From Micavibrio aeruginosavorus ARL-13 (lineage in GTDB: Bacteria > Pseudomonadota > Alphaproteobacteria > Micavibrionales > Micavibrionaceae), in contig NC_016026.1 of assembly GCF_000226315.1 (NCBI RefSeq), positions 2,170,001 through 2,234,000 of the forward strand: a stretch of DNA of 64,000 nt, read 5' to 3'. Under the pieces are notes generated by a model that had not been told where the DNA came from, did no database searches, and saw only the letters and a program-made list of their open reading frames with translations. Shown here one piece after another: positions 45,408 to 52,849 of the stretch (positions within the stretch are counted from its first letter, which is position 1; each line of letters opens with the position of its first letter). A program made the position numbers and the translations under genes.

Positions 45408-46187
45408 TTAAATTTTTTTCAGATTCCCGGTCGCGCTGACATGGCGCGGATCCTGCGGCGGTTTGGGGATATACCGAATGCCCTTCATCATCAGCTTTAA
45501 CGCCTGATAATGAATAAGCGTAATGGCCTTGAGGGTAATCAATGGATAAGCCCAGATCATACGGCGGCATGATTGCTTCGTCATGGCGATATAGGATCCA
45601 GCCAGCGTCGTGACCAATTTTTTCTGTCCCTCTCCATCGTAATAATCAATCCAGACCTTGAATCGATCATCTGTGGAATCGAAACGAAATTCATAATGCC
45701 CTTCCCGTTCCAGAAAGGGCGAAACGTGGAAAATTTTCTGCGCCGTCAGGGTTTCATCAGGCGTTATGGCGCGGCCATCATCATGCGCACACAGATATGT
45801 ATGCGCCTCACCAAACGTGTTGTGAACTTCACACAACACGGCTTTTAAGACACCTGATTTATCGTGACACAGCCAGAAACTGACCGGATTGAACACATAG
45901 CCGAAAATGCGCGGCATACAGACCAGAATAATGTCACCATCCAGATGGATATTCGATTGCCCCAATATGCCCCGCGCCCATTCTTCCAGGCCGCCATCTG
46001 TACCATTCCCATGATCGCGATCGTAAAAACTCATCGCCCCGAAGGCATTATAGCGAACGGGCATTTTCCCCAGCATCGAAAGCGGCAAGGCCAGGTAATA
46101 AATGCCATAGCGAAAATGATTTTTACGCGGGAACAACCGCCCGTGCATCACATGGCCGGTCATAAGCTGGGGGCTGGTCACGACCAT
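45408..46187 (-). CDS. DUF1365 protein
   Basis: 259 residues. The signature HGRLFPRKNHFRYGIYYLAL is followed by IFGYVFNPVSFWLCHD, CEVHNTFGEAHTYLC and KIFHVSPFLEREGHYEFRF. This family is nearly always next to an amine-oxidase-like flavoprotein and a Cfa-like methyltransferase, as here, and is thought to help modify lipids. Its start lies 10 bases inside the flavoprotein gene. Soluble; mechanism unknown. Confidence 0.92.
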   Translation of the reverse strand: MVVTSPQLMTGHVMHGRLFPRKNHFRYGIYYLALPLSMLGKMPVRYNAFGAMSFYDRDHGNGTDGGLEEWARGILGQSNIHLDGDIILVCMPRIFGYVFNPVSFWLCHDKSGVLKAVLCEVHNTFGEAHTYLCAHDDGRAITPDETLTAQKIFHVSPFLEREGHYEFRFDSTDDRFKVWIDYYDGEGQKKLVTTLAGSYIAMTKQSCRRMIWAYPLITLKAITLIHYQALKLMMKGIRYIPKPPQDPRHVSATGNLKKI

Positions 46188-47422
46188 GGTATCGCCACCC
46201 CCATTTTGCGCGCAATATTAACCGCGCTCCACAACCCATCTTCATGGAAACCATAACGTTGATAAGCCCCACAAAACCACAATCCGTTGCGGCCTTGTAT
46301 TGCGTCTATTCGCGCCTGCGCACGAATGGCCGATTCATCAAAGACAGGATGGTGAAAAATATGTTCATCATAAACCCGGGACGATTCCGGCATACGGCCC
46401 GGATTCAACGTCACCAAAATCGGCGTTGATGTCGGCAATGATTGCAGATTGTTCATCCAATAACTCAAAGACACAGAGGACTTATCGTCCCTGGGCGTAT
46501 CATTCAGGTAAATCCAACTGGCCCAACAGGCGCGGCGCCGTGGCATAAAACTTGTATCGCCATGAACCACAATTTTGTTTTCCTGATACCGAAAACTGCC
46601 GATAACCGCTGCCGTTTCGGCCTCTGGATCCTGGATCATCCCGATGGCTTCATCGGGATGACAGGCGAAAATAACCTGGTCAAAAAGATAATCCGCACCG
46701 TCCTGATCCACCAGCCTGATCTGGCCATTCTGGCTGATTACCTTTTTTATGCTGATCCCGGCACGAATCTGATGGGAAAAATCCTGAGTCAGGCGACGGA
46801 TATATTCACGGCTCCCTCCCTTGACCGTGTACCATTGCGGGCGATTTTTAATGTTCAGCAACCCATGATTCTTGAAAAACCGAACATAGGTCGCGGCAGG
46901 GAAGTCCAGGATCGTGTTGATCGGGCAACTCCAGATCGCCGCCCCCATGGCCAGAAGGTAATAGCGACGGAACCAATCCCCCATCTTCAATTCGTCCAGG
47001 CACTGGCCCAGTGTCACCGACGGGTCTTTTTCCAAATATTGTTCGGCGCGCTTATTAAACCGCAGAATATCAATGATCATGCGCCAATACGCAGGGCGCA
47101 GCATGTTGATTTTCTGCGCGAACAGCCCGTTTGAACTGTACTCCAGCAGATTGCCGATGCGCACGCCGAACGACATGTCGCTTTTTTCATACGGCACGCC
47201 GATATGATCGAACAATTCGAACAGATTGGGATAATTCCAGTCGTTAAAAACGATAAATCCTGTATCAACAGGGACCGTCGCGCCATCCGCAGGAACATCA
47301 ATTGTCCGGCTGTGCCCACCGACATAGGCATTTTTTTCAAAAACGGTAATATCATGGGTGTGCCGGAGCAGCCATGCCGCTCCCAACCCGGAAATTCCAG
47401 CACCGATAATTGCGATTTTCAT
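46178..47422 (-). CDS. Amine-oxidase-like flavoprotein (lipid-modification cluster)
   Basis: 414 residues from the ATG at 47422; an in-frame ATG six codons upstream lacks support. It has an FAD dinucleotide fold (MKIAIIGAGISGLGAAWLLR), then VFEKNAYVGGHSRTIDVPAD and VDTGFIVFNDWNYPN. The substrate-side WYTVKGGSREYIRRLTQDF and the final FAD contact WFCGAYQRYGFHEDGLWSAV are conserved. Similar flavoproteins act on unsaturated or cyclopropane acyl chains with DUF1365 and a Cfa-like partner. It is the third gene of the operon, 46 bases after the kinase. Confidence 0.9.
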   Translation of the reverse strand: MKIAIIGAGISGLGAAWLLRHTHDITVFEKNAYVGGHSRTIDVPADGATVPVDTGFIVFNDWNYPNLFELFDHIGVPYEKSDMSFGVRIGNLLEYSSNGLFAQKINMLRPAYWRMIIDILRFNKRAEQYLEKDPSVTLGQCLDELKMGDWFRRYYLLAMGAAIWSCPINTILDFPAATYVRFFKNHGLLNIKNRPQWYTVKGGSREYIRRLTQDFSHQIRAGISIKKVISQNGQIRLVDQDGADYLFDQVIFACHPDEAIGMIQDPEAETAAVIGSFRYQENKIVVHGDTSFMPRRRACWASWIYLNDTPRDDKSSVSLSYWMNNLQSLPTSTPILVTLNPGRMPESSRVYDEHIFHHPVFDESAIRAQARIDAIQGRNGLWFCGAYQRYGFHEDGLWSAVNIARKMGVAIPWS

Positions 47423-47468
47423 TTGGTTATGATGCGACAAGCGGACTTACGCGTCCATGGATCAATAA

Positions 47469-48749
47469 TTACAAAATGGTAATAATTGAAAACCCGTCCG
47501 AGGTGTTTTCGGCCCGAACCTGCCCGTTATGCAGCGCGACAACCGCCGCAACCAGACTGAGCCCCAATCCGGTTCCCGCCGTGCTGCGGCTTGCTTCCGT
47601 CCGGTAAAAACGCTCAAAAATCTTGTCCAAATCCGTGCTGGCCACACCGGGGCCGCTATCCGTCACGCACAGGCGGATGCACTCCCCTGTATGCTCCAGC
47701 ACAATCCCAATCGTGCCGCGCACGGGGGTGTATTTGAGAGCGTTGTCCAGAATATTGGCAAAGGCCTGAAACAGCAGATCCCTGTCCCCGTCCATCGGCG
47801 CGCTACTTAAGGAGAGATCAAGAGTGATTTCTTTTTCTTCCGCTAGCGGCTCATAAAAATCAACCACATCGCGCACCACATCGCACAGATCGATGGCCTG
47901 AAACCGGCTGCGCTGCCGCTCTGTCTCAATACGCGAGATTCTCAGAAGCGCATTGAACGTGGACAGAAGATGATCCGCCTCCTTCAAAAGCTCATCCTTC
48001 TTCTCACCATTTGTGGATTCAATTTTTTGGCGCAGTCGCGTCAATGGCGTGCGTAGATCATGGGCGATATTGTCGGACACCTGCCGCACACCGGTCATCA
48101 ACTGCTCAATACGCGATAACAGCATATTCAAAACGGTCGTCATATTTCCCAGATCATCCCAGCGTGATCCAATATCAATGCGGCGGGTCAAATCGCCCGT
48201 TTCGATAATTTCGCGCGCCGTATTTGCGATCTTGTTCGTGCCCTTAACGACGAACACGCTGATAATATAGCTGACGAACACAACGATCATGACAAACGCA
48301 ATGCTGCAAATACCAATCCACTGCATAAAACGAAAATCATGGACAATCTCGGTAATGTCATACCCGACCAGAAGACTTCGCCCATCCGGGAACTGATGGA
48401 TTTTTGCGGCATACCGACGCCCATCTTCCGGATAAACAAAGACCAAAATCCCTTCACGCAAAACCGAAAGGTCAGGCTGCACATCGCCGGGGATTGTTCC
48501 ATCATCATCCAGCGGGAGATAAAGCCGGCCGGGATTCATGGGCAGGGAGGGCTGGCCCACTTTTTCTTCAAGATAACGAATTTCGGATTCAAGCACGGCT
48601 TCCGTGCTTTGTTCAAAATGTCCGCGTGCGAAATAGTTGATGAAATACCCAAGGCTCAAAGCCGCCGCACCACACAAAATGGTAAACAGCATCGCCATGA
48701 TGAAGCTGGAGCTTTTGATATAGCGACGGCCAGTCATCATACTATTCAT
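47469..48749 (-). CDS. Two-component sensor histidine kinase
   Basis: 426 residues. Two membrane spans (about 15-38 and 148-170) flank a periplasmic sensing loop rich in acidic residues. HAMP follows (KIANTAREIIETGDLTRRID). HisKA is VSDNIAHDLRTPLTRLRQKI, and the ATPase boxes are ILDNALKYTP (N), TDSGPGV (G1) and GTGLGLSLVAAVV (G2). It overlaps the response-regulator stop by 8 bases. Together they likely sense an envelope or oxidative signal that turns on the lipid/photolyase genes downstream; that link rests on gene order only. Confidence 0.93.
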   Translation of the reverse strand: MNSMMTGRRYIKSSSFIMAMLFTILCGAAALSLGYFINYFARGHFEQSTEAVLESEIRYLEEKVGQPSLPMNPGRLYLPLDDDGTIPGDVQPDLSVLREGILVFVYPEDGRRYAAKIHQFPDGRSLLVGYDITEIVHDFRFMQWIGICSIAFVMIVVFVSYIISVFVVKGTNKIANTAREIIETGDLTRRIDIGSRWDDLGNMTTVLNMLLSRIEQLMTGVRQVSDNIAHDLRTPLTRLRQKIESTNGEKKDELLKEADHLLSTFNALLRISRIETERQRSRFQAIDLCDVVRDVVDFYEPLAEEKEITLDLSLSSAPMDGDRDLLFQAFANILDNALKYTPVRGTIGIVLEHTGECIRLCVTDSGPGVASTDLDKIFERFYRTEASRSTAGTGLGLSLVAAVVALHNGQVRAENTSDGFSIITIL

Positions 48750-49422
48750 CCCGGATCATATACCCCGCACCGCGCACAGTATGGATCAACGGATTTTTTG
48801 CGTTTTCGTCGATCTTGCGGCGCAGCCGGGAAATATGAACGTCAATCACATTGGTTTGTGGGTCAAAATGATAATCCCACACATGCTCCAGAAGCATGGT
48901 GCGTGTTACCACCTGCCCCTTGTGGCGCAACAAATACTCCAAAAGTTTGAATTCACGGGCCTGAAGATCAATGTCACGCGATCCGCGGGTAATTTTTCGG
49001 GACAACAGGTTTAGCGTCAAGTCACCCGCGGCCAGAATTGTCTCCGCCGTCTGCGCGCCATTCCCGGTTCGTCGCGCCAGAATTTCAACCCGGGCCAGAA
49101 GTTCGGCAAAGGCAAAAGGTTTGACCAGATAATCGTCCCCGCCCGAGCGCAAACCCTTCACCCGGTCATCCACCTCCCCCAGCGCACTGAGGATCAAGGC
49201 GGGTGTCGTGTTTCCGGCCCCTCGTATGGTTTTGATCACGGTCAAGCCATCCAGTTCAGGCAACATGCGGTCAACGATCAGGACGTCATAATTTTCCGTG
49301 GTGGCCAGGAACAATCCCTCCTTGCCACTCGCGGTCGTATCGGCCGTATGGCCCGCCTCCCTCATCCCTTTGGCAAGGTAGGACAGAACTTCTGGCTCGT
49401 CTTCTATAATTAAAATGCGCAT
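48742..49422 (-). CDS. OmpR-family response regulator
   Basis: 226 residues. Receiver: MRILIIEDEPEVLSYLA, VLIVDRMLPELDGL with the acceptor Asp, ALILSALGEVDDR, YLVKPFAFAELLARVEI. C-terminal winged helix: LNLLSRKITRGSRDIDLQARE, FKLLEYLLRHKGQVVTRTML, FDPQTNVIDVHISRLRRKID. It is the first gene of a run of ten overlapping or closely spaced leftward genes, so it may control the whole block as well as itself. Its own promoter lies in 49423-49507, which holds no gene. Confidence 0.94.
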   Translation of the reverse strand: MRILIIEDEPEVLSYLAKGMREAGHTADTTASGKEGLFLATTENYDVLIVDRMLPELDGLTVIKTIRGAGNTTPALILSALGEVDDRVKGLRSGGDDYLVKPFAFAELLARVEILARRTGNGAQTAETILAAGDLTLNLLSRKITRGSRDIDLQAREFKLLEYLLRHKGQVVTRTMLLEHVWDYHFDPQTNVIDVHISRLRRKIDENAKNPLIHTVRGAGYMIRDE

Positions 49423-49507
49423 GGGATCATTATATTACACACATTCATGCAGCCCGCATAAGGCTATTTTGATTATGAATTATTTGTAATTCTGGCCCTC
49501 ATGCAAA

Positions 49508-49546
49508 GGCGAGCGCCAGACAGGGTATCCCCGCCCGGCGCCCGCC
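49508..49546 (-). terminator. Terminator after terC
   Basis: On the minus strand GGCGGGCGCC is followed after a 19-base loop by GGCGCTCGCC and TTTG (plus 49508-49517/49537-49546), a 10-bp stem with one G-U pair. It separates the TerC operon from the regulator operon. Confidence 0.5.
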
Positions 49547-49558
49547 TTGCACATGATT

Positions 49559-50542
49559 TCAGGACACGCGCATTTCCTTGCGGGTCTTGAGCAGGGAGAA
49601 AATAATCCCGGAGGCCAAAATCGTCAGGGTAATTCCCAGCGACAGCCCCGGGTCCATCTTGCCCACAAGCTGATTCCAGAAAATTTTTCCGCCAATAAAG
49701 ATCAGAACCACCGACAGTGCATATTTTAAATACACGAACCGATGCATCATGGCGGCCAAGGCGAAATACAGCGCCCGCAACCCCAGAATCGCGAAAATAT
49801 TGCTCGTATAAACAATATACGGATCCGTGGTAATCGCGAAAATGGCCGGAACGGAATCGACGGCGAAAATGATGTCGACGAATTCCACCATCAGCAAGGC
49901 CAAAAATAACGGCGTCGCATACCGTACATATCGGCCGGTTTTCGGGTCCTCTTTCTTGATGAAGAATTTTTGGCCGTGGATTTCATCCGTCACCCGCATA
50001 TGGCGGCGCAAGAATTTGATGATCTTGCTGTCCCCCATATCCTTTTTTTCATCGCCGGAAAACATCATCTTAATCCCGGTCAGGATCAGGAACGCGCCGA
50101 ATACATAAAGAATCCAGCTGAACTCGCTGACCAATGCGGTCCCAAACCCGATCATGATTCCGCGCAGGACGATAACGCCCAGAATCCCCCAGAACAAAAC
50201 CCTGTGCTGGTATATCTGCGGCACGGCAAAGTACGTAAAGATCAGCGAGATTACAAAGATGTTATCCAGCGCCAACGTCTTTTCGACAAAAAATCCGGTC
50301 AGGTAATTCATACCGGATTCCCGGCCCATTTCCCACCAGACCCAGCCACCGAAAATCAGCGCAATGGTAATGTAACCTGCACTCATCCACAGGCTTTCTT
50401 TCACGCCAATGACGTGATTGTCCTTGTGTAAAATGCCCAGATCAACAACCAAAAGCGTTACAACAATCCCCATGAAGAGAAGCCACAACCAGGCCTCCTT
50501 GCCCAGGAACATCAGATTTAAAAAATCTAGCGAAAGATCCAT
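49559..50542 (-). CDS. TerC/Alx-family integral membrane protein
   Basis: 327 residues from the ATG at 50542 with GAGGATT upstream. Nine to ten hydrophobic segments carry the TerC signatures: WLLFMGIVVTLLVVDLGILH, FFVEKTLALDNIFVISLIFT (the ALDNIF metal box), VEFVDIIFAVDSVPAIFAIT (the second DxxFAVDS box). Members act in tellurite resistance or Mn2+ export at membrane insertion sites. It is the last gene of a three-gene set with a TFIIB-like zinc protein (57-base gap). Confidence 0.93.
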   Translation of the reverse strand: MDLSLDFLNLMFLGKEAWLWLLFMGIVVTLLVVDLGILHKDNHVIGVKESLWMSAGYITIALIFGGWVWWEMGRESGMNYLTGFFVEKTLALDNIFVISLIFTYFAVPQIYQHRVLFWGILGVIVLRGIMIGFGTALVSEFSWILYVFGAFLILTGIKMMFSGDEKKDMGDSKIIKFLRRHMRVTDEIHGQKFFIKKEDPKTGRYVRYATPLFLALLMVEFVDIIFAVDSVPAIFAITTDPYIVYTSNIFAILGLRALYFALAAMMHRFVYLKYALSVVLIFIGGKIFWNQLVGKMDPGLSLGITLTILASGIIFSLLKTRKEMRVS

Positions 50543-50599
50543 TTTCCCAATCCTCAATAAGGAAGGGCGAAGAGGACTCCCCCCTTCGCCCCATTAAAA

Positions 50600-50911
50600 T
50601 CAGAAGTCAAAGATGTCGACGATCCGCGACAACTTGCTTTTCTTCCCATGGTGACGATAATTTTTTTCATAGCGATCATCATCGTCGTCATCATCGCGTC
50701 CATATTTTGGGGCACGATGATCCGGACGCGAAGACGCATATGCGGCGGATGATTCATTCACTACATCGTCCTTGATAATCGCCATCAGCTTCTCAAGCTC
50801 ACCCCTGTCCAACCAGATGCCGCCGGATGTAGGGCACACATCGATTTCAATGCCATAGCGGTGGATCTGTCGCATCGGCGACCCGTCAATCGGAGATATT
50901 AAAAGAGGCAT
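50600..50911 (-). CDS. TFIIB-type zinc-finger-like protein with Asp-rich tail
   Basis: 103 residues. DVCPTSGGIWLDRGELEKLM is the second half of the zf-TFIIB motif. The first CxxC is replaced (ISPIDGSPM), so only part of a zinc site is visible. After residue 70 it carries a run of seven Asp and then Tyr/His/Lys-rich sequence (SKLSRIVDIFDF at the end). A possible phosphatase or chaperone regulator family (DUF/YcfA-like are not matched). It is between a DUF465 gene and TerC, in one operon. Confidence 0.75.
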   Translation of the reverse strand: MPLLISPIDGSPMRQIHRYGIEIDVCPTSGGIWLDRGELEKLMAIIKDDVVNESSAAYASSRPDHRAPKYGRDDDDDDDRYEKNYRHHGKKSKLSRIVDIFDF

Positions 50912-50952
50912 AACACCTTTCCTTCGTTGTCATTGTTGTAAAAATCAGGGGA

Positions 50953-51162
50953 TCAGTTGCGCCGCCATTTGACGCGGACCGGAATGGGCTGAGCCGTGGG
51001 GGCAATAGGCCCCCTCCACACGTCACGACCCTGCGCGACCCTGTAAAGACGGTCGCGGATCAGCAGGCGGAGCTTTTTTAATTTGAGAAGCCGCATCCAG
51101 TCTGGCCGTGGGCGTTTTTGCTCCCGCTCAATCTGCTCCTCAATACGGGCGGATTTGAACAA
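50953..51162 (-). CDS. DUF465/YdcH-like protein, 5' end possibly replaced by the mobile element
   Basis: 69 residues from a TTG at 51162. RIEEQIEREQKRPRPDWMRL and LKLKKLRLLIRDRL are the core of DUF465 (YdcH), a short two-helix coiled-coil family. The usual 10-15 residue N-terminus with ATG is missing, and the frame runs on upstream into the antisense of the tRNA-Leu 3' half with no good start or ribosome site. So the 5' part and promoter may have been cut off when the element inserted. The C-terminal Pro/Arg-rich tail (GRDVWRGPIAPTAQPIPVRV) is unusual. Confidence 0.6.
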   Translation of the reverse strand: MFKSARIEEQIEREQKRPRPDWMRLLKLKKLRLLIRDRLYRVAQGRDVWRGPIAPTAQPIPVRVKWRRN

Positions 51163-51163
51163 A

Positions 51164-51223
51164 AGCGACTTAAAATCGCTCGTTCGTAAGGACGTACCGG
51201 TTCGACCCCGGTCGGGGCCACCA
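51164..51223 (+). other. 3' half of a tRNA-Leu(UAA)-like sequence: attachment-site segment of the second element
   Basis: GCGACTTAAAATCGC gives an anticodon arm with loop CTTAAAA (anticodon TAA), a long variable arm (CGT...ACG), the T arm ACCGG-TTCGACC-CCGGT and acceptor CGGGGCC-A-CCA. The matching 5' acceptor GGCCCCG and a normal D arm are absent; the sequence to the left is the DUF465 coding region. This is how a duplicated attachment site looks, next to an integrase at 51318. Confidence 0.6.
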
Positions 51224-51317
51224 ATTAAATCAATAACTTATGGGATAATTTCCCCTCGTAAACATTCTGCGTTATACTTACACAAGACTTACACATTTTC
51301 ACAGGTGGAGGCTCTTG

Positions 51318-52538
51318 ATGGCAGAATCAGCAAAACACACCCTTATGGGTGGCAAACTCCACGTTTATAAGCGCGAAAACAGCGAGGTTTGGCAGTGCTC
51401 AACCTATCTCGGCGGCAAGAACAGACGCGTCAGCACCAAAGAAACCAGCCTTGCCAAGGCCAAGGATTTTGCCGAGGACTGGTATCTGGAATTATTCGGC
51501 AAACACCGCCGGGGCGAGATGAAAGATGAAAAGACCTTCAAACAAGCCGCAGATCAATTCCTACGCGAATACGAAATCATCACCGAAGGCCACCGCAACA
51601 AAGAGTATGTGAAAGGCCACGGTCGCAGACTCAACGCCCACCTCATCCCCTTCTTTGGCGAAATGGGCCTGTCCGAGATCACCGCCGGACAATTACAGGA
51701 ATATCGAATCTATCGTCTTGAAAAAGCAGCAGAGCGTTGGGGGAAACCCCCAGCCCGAAACACCATCCACCAAGAAATCGTAACCCTACGCCAAACCCTA
51801 AAGGTAGCCCTGCGCCATAACTGGCTTGCCAACCTACCAGATTTTTCAGAGCCCTATAGAAGCTCCGGCAAAATCTCTCACCGTGCTTGGTTCTCCCCAG
51901 AAGAATATAAAACATTATACGAAGCCACGCGTGAGCGTGCCAAATCCCCTTTAAGAAAACGCTATCAATGGGAATCCGAACAGTTACACGATTATGTATT
52001 GTTCATGGCAAATACAGGGCTGCGCCCCGATGAAGCCATGCGCCTTGAGTTTCGTGACGTTGTCATTGTTGATGATGCTGGTACAGGCGAAACCATCTTA
52101 GAAATCAGTGTTCGAGGAAAACGCGGTGTCGGTTACTGCAAAAGTATGCCGGGAGCCGTAAAACCATTTGAACGCCTGGTCAAACGAAACAATCCACAAA
52201 AAACAGACAACCTATTTCCTAAAACACACAGACAATTATTCAATACAATTCTTGACGAGTTGGGTCTTAAATTTGACCGCGAGGGTAACCGCCGCACCGC
52301 CTACAGTCTCCGCCATACCTATATTTGTATGCGATTGATGGAGGGAGCAGACATCTATCAAATTGCCAAAAATTGTCGCACCAGTGTGGAGATGATCGAA
52401 AAATACTACGCATCACACATCAAAAACATGCTGGACGCCTCGGTAATCAACGTGCGCAGATCCAAAACAGGCAAACAGATAGAAAAAGACTTTCAATCCA
52501 TCCTCGACGAGGATGGTCAACCTCTAAACAGAGGGTGA
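51318..52538 (+). CDS. Tyrosine recombinase/integrase of the second mobile element
   Basis: 406 residues from the ATG at 51318, with AGGTGGAGG 7 bases upstream. Residues 70-190 are the SAM-like core-binding domain (FKQAADQFLREYEIITEGHR), and the catalytic domain shows Arg in ANTGLRPDEAMRL, the HxxR box in AYSLRHTYICMRLM and the nucleophile in MIEKYYASHIKNM. It differs from the P4-type integrase of the first element. It sits directly beside the tRNA-Leu fragment and most likely moves the heavy-metal and relaxase region to the right. Confidence 0.92.
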   Translation: MAESAKHTLMGGKLHVYKRENSEVWQCSTYLGGKNRRVSTKETSLAKAKDFAEDWYLELFGKHRRGEMKDEKTFKQAADQFLREYEIITEGHRNKEYVKGHGRRLNAHLIPFFGEMGLSEITAGQLQEYRIYRLEKAAERWGKPPARNTIHQEIVTLRQTLKVALRHNWLANLPDFSEPYRSSGKISHRAWFSPEEYKTLYEATRERAKSPLRKRYQWESEQLHDYVLFMANTGLRPDEAMRLEFRDVVIVDDAGTGETILEISVRGKRGVGYCKSMPGAVKPFERLVKRNNPQKTDNLFPKTHRQLFNTILDELGLKFDREGNRRTAYSLRHTYICMRLMEGADIYQIAKNCRTSVEMIEKYYASHIKNMLDASVINVRRSKTGKQIEKDFQSILDEDGQPLNRG

Positions 52539-52705
52539 ACACCCTCTGCCAAGGCGATGGGTTTGCCCCTAATCGCCAACTAGTCGCTTGGCGACATAAA
52601 TGAAAGCAATCCTGAACTGCATTTTCGGAGAGATTCCCTTATATTTTCTTACATGTATTCTATAGTCTATAAACTTTTTCATAGATTATCGTAGGGACTT
52701 TCTAA

Positions 52706-52771
52706 ACTGCCGGCTTTGAAAACCATCGTGGGGATAAACCTCACCGATGGGCTCGAATCCCACTTTTTCCA
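52706..52771 (+). other. Degenerate tRNA-Ser(UGA)-like 3' segment (old attachment scar)
   Basis: CGGCTTTGAAAACC has a TGA anticodon loop, then comes a long variable arm (TCGTGGGG...CCTCACCG) and the T arm GATGGGCTCGAATCCCAC. The CCA end is changed to ATCA and the anticodon stem is mispaired, so it is not a working tRNA. It lies between the integrase and the metal-resistance genes, in a 310-base stretch without other genes apart from the short reading frame at 52799-52840. Confidence 0.45.
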
Positions 52772-52798
52772 TCATTTTATTTATTGCGGATTAGACTT

Positions 52799-52840
52799 TT
52801 AAAATGGAATTATAATCGAAAGAAAAACAGCTTCATTCAT
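52799..52840 (-). pseudogene. Truncated reading frame after the P1B ATPase gene
   Basis: A near-perfect ribosome site (TTAGGAGGAAGAT) starts 14 codons, MNEAVFLSIIIPF and a stop, directly after the ATPase gene. The strong site with so short a product suggests the first codons of a gene whose rest was lost at the recombination point next to the tRNA-Ser-like scar. It could also be a leader peptide. Confidence 0.35.
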
Positions 52841-52849
52841 ATCTTCCTC

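Noticed and set aside
51140-51223. Intact tRNA-Leu or tmRNA end
   Set aside because: The 5' acceptor GGCCCCG and a D arm are absent and the sequence codes for DUF465; no tmRNA tag region is seen.
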